Of a stretch of DNA of 10,522 nt, positions 1-6,835 are shown piece after piece. Under the pieces are notes generated by a model. It did not search any database and was not told where the DNA came from. It saw only the letters and a list, made by a program, of their open reading frames with translations. The position numbers and the translations under genes were made by a program. The DNA comes from Flavobacteriales bacterium (lineage in GTDB: Bacteria > Bacteroidota > Bacteroidia > Flavobacteriales_F > PHOS-HE28), in contig JADZGG010000079.1 in the NCBI GenBank assembly GCA_020854015.1, positions 1-10,522 of the forward strand, read 5' to 3'. Every line of letters starts with the position of its first letter. Within the stretch, counting starts at the first letter, position 1.

Positions 1-513
1 ACAAGGGTCAAGCACGTCGCACAGGCCATCGCTGTCCGTATCAGGAGATGCCACTGAGGTGAATTGCCGGGTCAGGGGCACGGACCAGGTGCCGCTGGCG
101 CCTTGGAAGCGGATGGTGAACAAGTGCGGTCCGGCGGTGAGGCACAAGGGGATGTTCTCCGCGATGTTCACGACCGTGCCGGGGGTGATGGTATTGGTCA
201 CCCGGTCTGCTACGGCATCATCGATCCAGTATTCATATGCGATCACGGCTCCCGTGTTCCGCGTGAAGATCCTCGACACGGGCACACTGTACACATCGTT
301 CGTGTCCTTGAATTGGATCGTGATCGTGTTGAAGTCCTTGGTGAGGGTTGGCAGTATCAGGTCGCCAGTGAGGACCACCTGCAGGTCCGGACCGATCGTG
401 GTCGTGGTCAAGCCTGCCGGATCGTCGTTGATCCAGTAGCGGTACTCCTCGATCTGCTGCGCCTGCGTCTGGAACATGGCCAGAAGCGCAGGCAATAGAA
501 GGAAGCGCTTCAT
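1..513 (-). CDS. Secreted WSVP-repeat protein with TSP3-like motif (3' end outside window)
   Basis: The frame runs from an ATG at 513 to the window edge, giving the first 171 residues. Residues 1-20 are a signal peptide (MKRFLLLPALLAMFQTQAQQ). Two ungapped 69-residue repeats follow, at residues 21-89 and 90-158. Each opens with Y-x-Y-W-x-[ND]-D and carries TI[QR]F and a [WY]SVP motif near its end. The visible part finishes in DTDSDGLCDVLDPC, an acidic motif of the thrombospondin type 3 calcium-binding kind; the complete protein at 8426-10132 has the same motif followed by a CDDGNP segment, so one is likely here. By analogy with the paralogue at 1648-2592 I expect a T9SS sorting domain beyond the edge, but cannot see it. 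The gene starts 3 nt after the stop of the upstream beta-helix gene, so the two are probably cotranscribed and translationally coupled. The molecular function of the repeat is not known to me. Confidence 0.85.
   Translation of the reverse strand, partial: MKRFLLLPALLAMFQTQAQQIEEYRYWINDDPAGLTTTTIGPDLQVVLTGDLILPTLTKDFNTITIQFKDTNDVYSVPVSRIFTRNTGAVIAYEYWIDDAVADRVTNTITPGTVVNIAENIPLCLTAGPHLFTIRFQGASGTWSVPLTRQFTSVASPDTDSDGLCDVLDPC
40..453 (-). repeat. Two tandem 69-residue WSVP repeats
   Basis: Two coding repeats of 207 nt each, ungapped relative to each other (residues 21-89 and 90-158 of the protein). The first resembles unit 2 of the gene at 1648-2592 (DFNT[IV]TIQF and a closing NTG). The second resembles unit 3 of that gene (FTIRF then GTWSVPLT). 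No counterpart of unit 1 of the other gene is present. Confidence 0.8.
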
Positions 514-516
514 GGC

Positions 517-1572
517 CTAGTTCGGTTGAGCGATCACCGTGATGTTCACGGGCAGCTCGCTGTTGGCATTGGTCGAGGGCGCGACCGTAGCGGCGTTGAA
601 GTGCGGATTGTATGGTACGGCGCCAAGCTTATAAGGCGAGGAACTTCCATAGATGCCGATGTCCGTGCCGTCATCGGCCGCATTTACGCCGCCACTGCCT
701 GAGGCGAGATGCATATCATCTGTGAACTGGTAATTGTTGTCCGTCTCATTGATGAAGATGCTGAGCGCAGGAACGTTCAACTGGCAGTTGGTTATGACCT
801 CTCCGCCGGAGTTACCGGTGTAGGTGGTGCCGCTGAACAGACAGTTGGTGAAGGTGACGCCGTTGCTCTGGTAGACAGGGTAGCTCGTGTCCGTGCAGAT
901 GCTGTTCTTAATGGTCGCGCCAGAGGTGTTCCGGAACGCCTGTTCCCCGAGGAAGACACAATGGTCGATGAACAGATTCCCACCGCTGTTAATGCAGCTT
1001 CCCGTGCTGATAGCATAGTCGAAGAGCGAGCGAGTGAAGGTCAAGGAGACATTGTTGTTCCCGCTCACGTAATGATTGAATATGCACTCATCGAACACGG
1101 TACTGGAGGTACATGAGGCATCCAGCGCCAGCTGCAAGTGGCACGTGAAGCGACAACGTTGGAACAGGATCCCGGTCGGGTCATCTTCAGCCACATTGGT
1201 GCCATATTGAAGGTCAGAGGCGGCGTTGAAGATGATCCCGATGAACGTGCTGCCGCTTGCGGCAGTGGTGATGACGATGTCTCCAGCGCCAGTGCCGAGC
1301 ATTGTCGTGCTCGTGACGCTCGTGCTGTCAGGATGCACTCCGGCGCCGATGAATTGCAATGGCTTGTCGATGACAAGTTGGGTCGCGGAGATGTGATTTC
1401 CACCGCTGAGGTAGACCTTGTCGTTCGGCTGCGCTGCAGCGAGCGCCGCGTTGATGTTGGTGAAGACCTGCGGTGCACCCGCGCCTTGCACCACGATGCG
1501 GGGCGGTTGGGCCTTGGCGGATCCTGCAAGCAGGCCCATGCTGAGCAGGAGGAAGGAGATCCGGGTTTTCAT
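517..1572 (-). CDS. Secreted right-handed parallel beta-helix protein (copy B)
   Basis: 351 residues from ATG at 1572 to TAG at 517-519. A type I signal peptide (about residues 1-21, ending SAKA before Q22) is followed by a pectin-lyase-like beta-helix. Evidence for the helix is a start of the form APQVFTNINAALAAAQ then DKVYLSGG, and successive rungs such as FQRCRF, FDECIF, FIDHCVF and FTNCLF, whose Cys/Asn at equivalent positions suggests an internal ladder. The C-terminus (DGTDIGIYG, VPYNPHF, ending LPVNITVIAQPN) is typical of Bacteroidota beta-helix proteins as I recall them, but it is not a T9SS sorting domain. No catalytic residues of a polysaccharide lyase can be assigned, so an enzymatic role is not claimed; adhesion or glycan binding are equally possible. 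It is paralogous to 2596-3636: 45 of the last 67 residues are identical by hand count, without gaps. Confidence 0.9.
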   Translation of the reverse strand: MKTRISFLLLSMGLLAGSAKAQPPRIVVQGAGAPQVFTNINAALAAAQPNDKVYLSGGNHISATQLVIDKPLQFIGAGVHPDSTSVTSTTMLGTGAGDIVITTAASGSTFIGIIFNAASDLQYGTNVAEDDPTGILFQRCRFTCHLQLALDASCTSSTVFDECIFNHYVSGNNNVSLTFTRSLFDYAISTGSCINSGGNLFIDHCVFLGEQAFRNTSGATIKNSICTDTSYPVYQSNGVTFTNCLFSGTTYTGNSGGEVITNCQLNVPALSIFINETDNNYQFTDDMHLASGSGGVNAADDGTDIGIYGSSSPYKLGAVPYNPHFNAATVAPSTNANSELPVNITVIAQPN

Positions 1573-1639
1573 GAGAGAGGGTCTTGGGTTTTGGTTGGGG
1601 TGACGGTATTCAGATGTTCATCGGCTACGGTGGGCGATC

Positions 1640-1649
1640 GTGAACGATC
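1640..1649 (-). promoter_or_regulatory. 10-bp word shared upstream of both beta-helix genes (copy B site)
   Basis: GTGAACGATC on the plus strand (GATCGTTCAC in the direction of the gene) lies about 68 nt upstream of the 1572 start. The same 10-mer lies about 76 nt upstream of the paralogous gene at 3636. Here it sits within GATCGTGAACGATC (1636-1649), a 6-bp inverted repeat with a 2-nt centre, and overlaps the stop codon of 1648-2592. It could be a regulator site, a remnant of the duplicated leader, or a weak 3' hairpin of the upstream gene. No Bacteroidota -33/-7 promoter (TTTG, TAnnTTTG) is convincing in this 75-nt gap. Confidence 0.3.
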
Positions 1650-2592
1650 ACGGCTTCACGAAGGGGATGTTCCGTGCACCGGTGCCATCGCTCATGCGCA
1701 GCAGGTAGCTCCCGCTGGCCAGGTCGCTGATGTCCCAGTTGTGGTAGGTGGCGCCCGTTACGCTCCAGCTGGACAGGTCACGCACCACGGCACCGCTGAT
1801 GTCCAGCACTTGCAGGTTCAGCGTCCGCTCATGATCGGTGTTCAGCCGAAGACCGAGCTGGTCCGTGGCCGGATTCGGGAAGAGCAGCAGATCGCTGATG
1901 CCCGGCAGTTCAGCGATGCTCACGAAGCTGTCGAACGAGCTGGTGAGCGGTACGCTCCACGTTCCGTTCGTTCCACTGAAACGGATGGTGAAGAAGTGCG
2001 TGCCCGCTGGAACACCTGTTGGCAGGTCCGCGATCAGGTCCACCACACCGCCAGGGCCGATGGCGCTCGTGGTGCTGTTCGTGATATCGTCGTCGATCCA
2101 ATAGGCGTAGCCGTTCACCTCGCCGGTGTTCTTTACGAACGTGGAGGTCATGGGCACGCTCCACTCGCCGTCCGCATCGGCGAACTGAATGGTGACGGTG
2201 TTGAAGTCGTTCAACAGTGCGCCCGGGTCGATCAGGCTGTTCAGGTTCACTTCCATGTTCGGTCCGATGCTTCCCGTGGTCGCGTTGCTGATGTTGTCGT
2301 TCACCCAGAACCGGTAGCCGGTAACAGCGTGGTTCCCGCGTGTGAAGTATTGCGTCCGCGGAACGGACCAGTCGCCGTTGGTGTCGCGCATCTGAAAGCT
2401 CACGCGGTGGTGACCGGGTTCCATGCTGCCCGTGGGCCAGTTGGCGGCGAGGGTGAGTTCGGCCGTCGTACCAACGCTCGTGGTCACCGCACTGCCAACA
2501 TTGTCATCGAACCAATACCGGTACCCGTCGATCTGTTGAGCCTGCGCGCAACACATGGCCGCGAGCGCAGGGAGGAGGATCGTGTTGCGCAT
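1648..2592 (-). CDS. T9SS-exported protein with three 69-residue WSVP repeats
   Basis: 314 residues from ATG at 2592 to TGA at 1648-1650. Residues 1-20 are a signal peptide (MRNTILLPALAAMCCAQAQQ). Three ungapped 69-residue repeats occupy 21-89, 90-158 and 159-227, each starting Y-x-[YF]-W-x-[DN]-[DN] and reaching a G-x-WSVP motif about 55 residues later. Residues from about 235 to the end are a T9SS type A sorting domain: FPNPATDQLGLRL, then LQVLDISGAVVRDL, then GSYLLRMSDG and a short basic tail ending PFVKP. The protein should cross the inner membrane by Sec and the outer membrane by T9SS, and be released or anchored at the surface. The repeat resembles 'EYxxDxDPG ... H.L.IRF.D..G.WS' repeats I associate with Bacteroidota surface proteins, but its ligand is unknown to me. 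The start lies 3 nt after the stop of the beta-helix gene at 2596-3636, implying translational coupling. Confidence 0.92.
   Translation of the reverse strand: MRNTILLPALAAMCCAQAQQIDGYRYWFDDNVGSAVTTSVGTTAELTLAANWPTGSMEPGHHRVSFQMRDTNGDWSVPRTQYFTRGNHAVTGYRFWVNDNISNATTGSIGPNMEVNLNSLIDPGALLNDFNTVTIQFADADGEWSVPMTSTFVKNTGEVNGYAYWIDDDITNSTTSAIGPGGVVDLIADLPTGVPAGTHFFTIRFSGTNGTWSVPLTSSFDSFVSIAELPGISDLLLFPNPATDQLGLRLNTDHERTLNLQVLDISGAVVRDLSSWSVTGATYHNWDISDLASGSYLLRMSDGTGARNIPFVKP
1912..2532 (-). repeat. Three tandem 69-residue WSVP repeats
   Basis: Three in-frame units of 207 nt (residues 21-89, 90-158 and 159-227 of the 1648-2592 product) align without gaps. Shared positions include the opening aromatic Y-x-[YF]-W, acidic residues at unit positions 9-10, an alternating hydrophobic strand near positions 42-48, and WSVP at about 55-58. 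Unit lengths are identical, yet the sequences have diverged widely, which suggests a fixed beta-sandwich-like fold rather than a recent slippage repeat. Confidence 0.8.
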
Positions 2593-2595
2593 CGC

Positions 2596-3636
2596 TCAGT
2601 TGGGTTGAGCGGCCACACGGATGTTCACCGGAAGGTCGCCATTGGTGTTGGTGGCCGGTGCGATCGTTGCTGCACGGAAGTGCGGGTTGTACGGCACACC
2701 GCCGGGCTTGAAGGGTGAGTTGGTGCCGTGGATCCCCACATCGGTGCCGTCGGAGGCCATGCCTACACCGATACTGGTGGATTGCAGATGCAGGTCGTCC
2801 GTCCAATCGAATGAACCATTGGGTTCATCCACGAACATGTTCGCCACGGCTTCGCCGAGCACGTTGCCCGACGTGGCACCCGGGGTCATGTTGCCACCGA
2901 TATTGGGGTGCGCGATGAGGTTGTTCGTAATGATCGCGCCGTTGCTCTGGTAGAACGGCTCGGAGGAAGTGCGCGTGAAAACGCAGTTGCTGACGGAGCA
3001 GTTCGGACTGTTCGTGATCCGTCCGAGCAACACCGTGCAGTGGTCCATGGTAAGGCCGCCCGTTCCGAAGGCGCTGATGGGCGCGTGCGTGGCGTTACCT
3101 CCATAGGAGAAGATGCTGCGCGTGATCGTGGCCTCGCCGTCGTAGCCATAGAGCCGGAAGCGGAAGACGCATTCGTCGATGACCGTGGTGGAACCTGCGC
3201 CGAGGTGTGCATAGGAGACGAATTCGCAGCGCTGGAAAACGATGCCGGTCGGTGAGAAGTTGATGGCGCCGTCGCCGTATTGCATGGTGTTCAGGAACCG
3301 TATGCCTGAGAAGCTGCTACCGGAACCTGCCGTGAGCACCTGTACCGCCCCGGTCGGCGAGATCGACGTTGTGTTCGTCACGACCGAACTGTCAGGGCTG
3401 ATACCGGCACCGATGAAATGGAGAGGCTTGTCCACTACCAGGCTTCCAGTGACGTTGAACACACCGCCGCTCAGGTAGATCTTGTCGTCGCTTTGCGCAG
3501 CCACCACGGCGCTCGCCAGATCGGTGAACACCTGCGGTGCTCCGTTGCCTTGCAATACGATACGCTGCAATTGCGCTTCGGCCAGGCCGTTGAACAGGCC
3601 TATGCCAAGGCAGAGGGTGAGTAGTCGGTTCTTCAT
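2596..3636 (-). CDS. Secreted right-handed parallel beta-helix protein (copy A)
   Basis: 346 residues from ATG at 3636 to TGA at 2596-2598. The signal peptide covers about residues 1-21 (MKNRLLTLCLGIGLFNGLAEA, then Q); its Cys9 does not sit in a convincing lipobox. The pectin-lyase-like fold begins with APQVFTDLASAVVAAQ and DKIYLSGG, then LVVDKPLHFIGAG. Rungs include FQRCEF, IDECVF, ITRSIF and VSNCVFT. The C-terminus DGTDVGIHG, VPYNPHF and LPVNIRVAAQPN matches copy B closely. No T9SS sorting domain is visible, although its operon partner has one, so it is either periplasmic, surface-held through the partner, or exported by another signal. It is the first gene of the minus-strand array and is divergent from the sigma-factor operon across 199 nt. 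I cannot assign a substrate or catalytic residues. Confidence 0.9.
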   Translation of the reverse strand: MKNRLLTLCLGIGLFNGLAEAQLQRIVLQGNGAPQVFTDLASAVVAAQSDDKIYLSGGVFNVTGSLVVDKPLHFIGAGISPDSSVVTNTTSISPTGAVQVLTAGSGSSFSGIRFLNTMQYGDGAINFSPTGIVFQRCEFVSYAHLGAGSTTVIDECVFRFRLYGYDGEATITRSIFSYGGNATHAPISAFGTGGLTMDHCTVLLGRITNSPNCSVSNCVFTRTSSEPFYQSNGAIITNNLIAHPNIGGNMTPGATSGNVLGEAVANMFVDEPNGSFDWTDDLHLQSTSIGVGMASDGTDVGIHGTNSPFKPGGVPYNPHFRAATIAPATNTNGDLPVNIRVAAQPN

Positions 3637-3835
3637 GGGTCGGTGTTTTTTTCTGGTTGATCGGGGGCTTTTGCGCCTTCCATGCCCCTACATCGGGGTC
3701 GGTATGCGGATGTGAACGATCCATGTCCGTTCCGTCCCGTGTTCACATTCTCGGCCCCTCACCGATGAGGGATCGAGAGGCCGGCCCAATTCCGGCTTTC
3801 CAACATGCACGCTAGGCCAGCTTCGCCGTATTATC
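3637..3835. other. Divergent intergenic region between the beta-helix array and the sigma operon
   Basis: This 199-nt region must contain start signals for both the minus-strand surface-protein array and the plus-strand sigma operon. I see no clean Bacteroidota sigma-A promoter; the best plus-strand candidate (TTTG at 3670-3673 and TACATCGG at 3689-3696) has 15-nt spacing and a poor -7 match. Visible structure includes CCCCTACATCGGGG near 3686-3699, an 8-bp inverted repeat spanning 3710-3748, and a short stem GCCGG/CCGGC at 3780-3796. No small ORF with plausible coding character was found. Confidence 0.6.
3710..3748. promoter_or_regulatory. Inverted repeat ATGTGAAC-N23-GTTCACAT, candidate operator
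   Basis: ATGTGAAC at 3710-3717 and GTTCACAT at 3741-3748 are perfect 8-bp reverse complements separated by 23 nt, close to the middle of the divergent region. The left arm is part of GTGAACGATC (3712-3721), the word that recurs upstream of the other beta-helix gene at 1640-1649. Arm centres are 31 bp apart, about three helical turns, which suits two protein dimers or a dimer of dimers on one face of DNA. The 23-nt spacer makes a simple transcription terminator unlikely. A regulatory function is inferred from symmetry and position only. Confidence 0.35.
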
Positions 3836-4435
3836 GTGGACCAAGACGCTCTCTCCTTGGAAGCTTCGGTCACGGATATCCGCTCACAGCCTGCATGGGT
3901 CGCTGGTCTTCAGCGCAACGACCCAGCTACCGTGCGCGCGCTGTACAGCACGCATTTGCCTGCTGTCAAGCGGTACGTCCTACAGAACGGCGGGACCGGC
4001 AACGATGCGCAGGACATGTTCCAAGAGGCCATGACCGTGTTGTGGATGAGCGTGAAGGAAGGTCGCCTCGTTCCCGATACCGATCCCGGCGGCTTTCTCT
4101 ACCGGGTGGCGAAGAACAAGTGGCTGGACGTGGTCCGGTCCGCAGCGCACAGGCACATGAAGGTGGTGCATGATGATCGCGCGTTGGACCATGGCACCGA
4201 TGTCGTCGACGACATCGAGGAGCGCATCGTACGCCTGCGCGACGTGTACGACAAGCTCGATGACAAGTGCCGGAAGGTGCTCGATCAGTTCTACTTCGAG
4301 CGCAAGGACCTTGCGACCATCGCCGAAGGCATGGGCGTGGAGGAGGAGAGCATCCGCACCATCAAGTACCGCTGCATGATGAAGCTGCGCGCATTCCGCA
4401 AGGCCATCAGCGGTGAAGACCGGAACGAAGCATGA
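3836..4435 (+). CDS. ECF-family RNA polymerase sigma factor
   Basis: 199 residues from a GTG at 3836; the first in-frame internal Met is residue 61, inside the sigma-2 domain, so GTG is preferred. Sigma region 2 spans roughly residues 35-105: the acidic helix DAQDMFQEAMTVLW binds core polymerase, and GFLYRVAKNKWLDVVRS is the region 2.3/2.4 that melts and reads the -10. Region 4 spans about 133-190, with KVLDQFYFERKDLATIA and the recognition helix around EEESIRTIKYRCMMKLR. The two-domain layout without regions 1.1 or 3 is that of an ECF sigma factor. Its stop overlaps the start of the anti-sigma gene (ATGA), indicating coupled synthesis. Genes it controls cannot be read directly; its own promoter and the divergent surface-protein array are the first candidates. 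Confidence 0.92.
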   Translation: MDQDALSLEASVTDIRSQPAWVAGLQRNDPATVRALYSTHLPAVKRYVLQNGGTGNDAQDMFQEAMTVLWMSVKEGRLVPDTDPGGFLYRVAKNKWLDVVRSAAHRHMKVVHDDRALDHGTDVVDDIEERIVRLRDVYDKLDDKCRKVLDQFYFERKDLATIAEGMGVEEESIRTIKYRCMMKLRAFRKAISGEDRNEA

Positions 4436-5160
4436 ACCAGGGACCGTTGGATAGAAGTCGCTTTGAGGCCATCGAGTCCTATGTGCTCGGATCCATGGGC
4501 CCGGATGAGCGCGCCCGCTTTGAGGAGGAGTTGACGGTCGACGCTTCCTTGCGTGCGGAAGTGGATCTGCAACGCGAGAACATCCGAGCGGTGGAGCTGG
4601 GCGGACTGACCCGCATGTTGAAGACCATTAGCGAAGAGCAGGGGACGGGGGAGGAAGGGTGGCGTGCGAACGCGTGGAAGCAACGCATGAAGTACGCGGC
4701 GGTGATCGCGCTGGTGCTGTCCGTTTCACTTTGGTTGCTGCGACCGCCCGCGAACGAACGCCTTTTCGCCCAGCATTTCGTCGCCGATCCCGGACTGCCG
4801 GTGGCCATGAGCGCCACCGACGACCACACCTTCCAGGATGCCATGGTGGCCTTCAAGCTGGGTGACCATGCCGAGGCAAGGAGCAAATGGCTGCCCTTGC
4901 TTCAAGCCGATCCGAACAACGACACCCTGCGGTACTACATCGCCAATGCGTCCCTCGCTCTGCACGAGCCCGCTCCCGCGATACCCTTCCTGGAAAGCCT
5001 GGCCAGGGATCCTTCTTCCGCGTTCATGAAGAAGGCGCAGTGGTACCTGTTCCTGGCCTACGTGGATGCCGGTGATGTTGCCAAGGCGCGCGCCGTGCCA
5101 CTTGATGATGACGCGACCTATGGAGAACGTGTTCGTGCGATCAAGGGGCAACTGGACTAG
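4432..5160 (+). CDS. Single-pass membrane anti-sigma factor with periplasmic TPR-like domain
   Basis: 242 residues, beginning in the ATGA overlap with the sigma gene. Residues 11-50 (FEAIESYVLGSMGPDERARF and the following EEELTVDASL) match the short N-terminal helical domain of Bacteroidota anti-sigma factors; there is no His/Cys zinc motif, so it is not a ZAS-type anti-sigma. A single membrane segment lies at about 88-103 (YAAVIALVLSVSLWLL), preceded by Lys/Arg, which puts the N-terminus in the cytoplasm. Residues 133-242 form TPR-like helical hairpins (AMVAFKLGDHAEARSKW, then DTLRYYIANASLALHEPAPAI, then AQWYLFLAYVDAGDVAKAR) facing the periplasm. It should hold the sigma factor at the membrane and sense a signal or partner through the TPR side. 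The next gene, also TPR-containing, starts 1 nt after its TAG stop. Confidence 0.85.
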   Translation: MNQGPLDRSRFEAIESYVLGSMGPDERARFEEELTVDASLRAEVDLQRENIRAVELGGLTRMLKTISEEQGTGEEGWRANAWKQRMKYAAVIALVLSVSLWLLRPPANERLFAQHFVADPGLPVAMSATDDHTFQDAMVAFKLGDHAEARSKWLPLLQADPNNDTLRYYIANASLALHEPAPAIPFLESLARDPSSAFMKKAQWYLFLAYVDAGDVAKARAVPLDDDATYGERVRAIKGQLD

Positions 5161-5161
5161 G

Positions 5162-6784
5162 ATGCGCACCGCATTGGCCCTCTTGTTCGTATGGGTGCAC
5201 GGGGCTGCGGCCTTCGCTCAAACGGATCGCTTCGCCCAACGACATGAAGCGATCGCACGGTCCATTGCGGCGGACGATCATGTCGAGGTCCGTAGACTGA
5301 TCGAGCTGCAGCTGAAGGAGATCAACGGTACACCCTGGCAGGATTCCGCTTACACGTACGCCTACAAACTGGGGCGTGCAGTGTGGCGGTCGTCGGATGC
5401 CGATGCAGGGATCGCGGCCACTGCCCGCGTGGTCGAGCTGGTGAAGCGCACCGACAAGGACCCATTGCACCAGCTTGAAGCCTTGGAGGCCCGAGCCAAG
5501 CTGTTCTTTGATACGGGCCGAATGCTCGATTGCGTGCAGGCTGATTCGACCGCCATGGCCTTCGGGGATGCACTGCCGGCGGTGCCGCTGATCCGCCGCG
5601 GCAAGGCCCGCCAACGGCTCGGATCGGACCATGCACAGCTCGGTGACCACGAGCGAAGCCTGGGCTACTACCTGGATGCGAAAGCGGTGTTCGAGCGGTC
5701 CGACACGCTGTTGGCATCGGCGATGGGCGAGGTTTGCAACGGTGCCGGTGCAGCGTACTGGCACCTGGGCGAGAACAAGAAGGCAGATGAACAGTATGCG
5801 CAGGCATTGGCGTACTGGAAGCAGAGCAAAGACCCCAAGCGCGACTTCCGCGTGGCGGGCACGCTCATCAACCTGGGCATCCTCTGGCAGAGCGCCGGCG
5901 ACCTGGCCCGAAGCAAAGCGAACTACCTGGAATGCATCCGTCGATGCGGTGCGGTGGCCGATACGGCGAAGGATCCCATGTTGCGCGATGAAGCACGGAT
6001 GGCGCGTACGCGGGGATATGTGAACCTGGCCACGGTCTATTTCACCGTTGGTGATGACGGTCGATCGCGCGAACTCTTGGAATTGGCCTTGCGTGATCGC
6101 GAAACGCTCCTCGAACCCGACGACCCGAAGCTCCTCGGCGTGAAGGATCGACTGGCCGATCTGGAGCTGGAGGCGAAGAACTACGCGAAGGCCGAACACT
6201 GGGTCAAGGCCTATCTGGAAGCCTGCGAGCAGTACTACGGCGTGCGGAGCGAGGATTATGCGCGCACCTGTGCCAAGCTCGGTGAGGTCTATGCCGGGCT
6301 CGGCAGGAACACCGCGGCCGACTCCCTGTTCAGGCGCAGCATCGAATTGAACGCGGCCATGGAGAACGCCGCCACCAACCCCGAACTCGCGATCGCCTAT
6401 CGGCGCCACGCGCAGTTCTGTATGAAGTTGAACAGGTACGACGAAGCCGTTGAAGACATCCAGGCGGCGCTCGCGATCACGACCGCCATCCATGGCGAAC
6501 GCCATCACAAGGTGGCGATGTATGAGCTGGTGTTGGCCGAGGCGGCATTCGCCAATGGGGACCCTTCCACCACCCTGCGGCTTGCCGAACATGCGCTCGG
6601 CCTGCTGACCGAACGCGTGGCCGCATTGCGTGCGAGCCCGATCCCACAGACCTGGCCCCAGCCGCACCTGCTGCCCGATGCGCTCTACTGGAAGGTGAAG
6701 GCCCAGCGCGCGCTGGGGATCACCCCGGCCGACCATTGGAAAGGGGACATGGACCTGAGCGTTCAGGCCATGGAACTCAACTAG
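5162..6784 (+). CDS. TPR protein; N-terminal part of an interrupted TPR-CHAT protease
   Basis: 540 residues from ATG at 5162 to TAG at 6782-6784. I chose 5162 because a good signal peptide begins there (MRTALALLFVWVHGAAAFA, then Q20) and it is 1 nt after the anti-sigma stop; the frame stays open upstream to an ATG at 5066, but that start would bury the signal peptide. Residues from about 150 to 490 hold about eight TPR-like hairpins, for example LGDHERSLGYYLDA, LGENKKADEQYAQAL, AGDLARSKANYLECI, LGRNTAADSLFRRSIEL and LNRYDEAVEDIQAALAI. The final 50 residues (LPDALYWKVKAQRALGI, then LSVQAMELN) are the lead-in normally found before a CHAT domain. The CHAT domain follows in the same frame immediately after the TAG. 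If translation stops there, the product is a soluble periplasmic TPR protein with no peptidase. Confidence 0.88.
   Translation: MRTALALLFVWVHGAAAFAQTDRFAQRHEAIARSIAADDHVEVRRLIELQLKEINGTPWQDSAYTYAYKLGRAVWRSSDADAGIAATARVVELVKRTDKDPLHQLEALEARAKLFFDTGRMLDCVQADSTAMAFGDALPAVPLIRRGKARQRLGSDHAQLGDHERSLGYYLDAKAVFERSDTLLASAMGEVCNGAGAAYWHLGENKKADEQYAQALAYWKQSKDPKRDFRVAGTLINLGILWQSAGDLARSKANYLECIRRCGAVADTAKDPMLRDEARMARTRGYVNLATVYFTVGDDGRSRELLELALRDRETLLEPDDPKLLGVKDRLADLELEAKNYAKAEHWVKAYLEACEQYYGVRSEDYARTCAKLGEVYAGLGRNTAADSLFRRSIELNAAMENAATNPELAIAYRRHAQFCMKLNRYDEAVEDIQAALAITTAIHGERHHKVAMYELVLAEAAFANGDPSTTLRLAEHALGLLTERVAALRASPIPQTWPQPHLLPDALYWKVKAQRALGITPADHWKGDMDLSVQAMELN
6782..6784 (+). other. In-frame amber codon inside the TPR-CHAT frame
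   Basis: The codons read AAC TAG GCC. The frame of 5162-6784 (coordinate mod 3 = 2) is the same as that of the CHAT ORF, and the 17 codons between the TAG and the first GTG (AAYDEAGSQLGFIGQQK) look fully coding and continue the helical linker. No frameshift or indel is needed. CAG (Gln) to TAG by one C-to-T change is the simplest origin. TAG is a genuine terminator elsewhere in the window: one beta-helix paralogue ends AQPN-TAG while the other ends AQPN-TGA, and the two RLVIQ-ending proteins use TAG and TAA. Confidence 0.9.
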
Positions 6785-6835
6785 GCCGCGTACGACGAGG
6801 CAGGATCGCAGCTCGGCTTCATCGGCCAGCAGAAA

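Noticed and set aside
1636..1649. Intrinsic terminator after the 1648-2592 gene
   Set aside because: The GATCGT/ACGATC stem is only 6 bp with a 2-nt loop, overlaps the stop codon and has no T tract.
1138..2718. A 526-codon plus-strand open frame across the beta-helix and repeat genes
   Set aside because: It crosses two unrelated minus-strand genes and their intergenic gap, and its translation has no domain signature.
5066..5161. Upstream ATG at 5066 as the start of the TPR gene
   Set aside because: It would overlap the anti-sigma gene by 95 nt and place a poor, basic 32-residue extension ahead of a clear signal peptide that begins at 5162.
6782..6784. Genome-wide reassignment of TAG to a sense codon
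   Set aside because: TAG ends a beta-helix protein at the same residue where its paralogue uses TGA, and ends a sorting domain at the same residue where a related one uses TAA, so TAG is a normal stop here.
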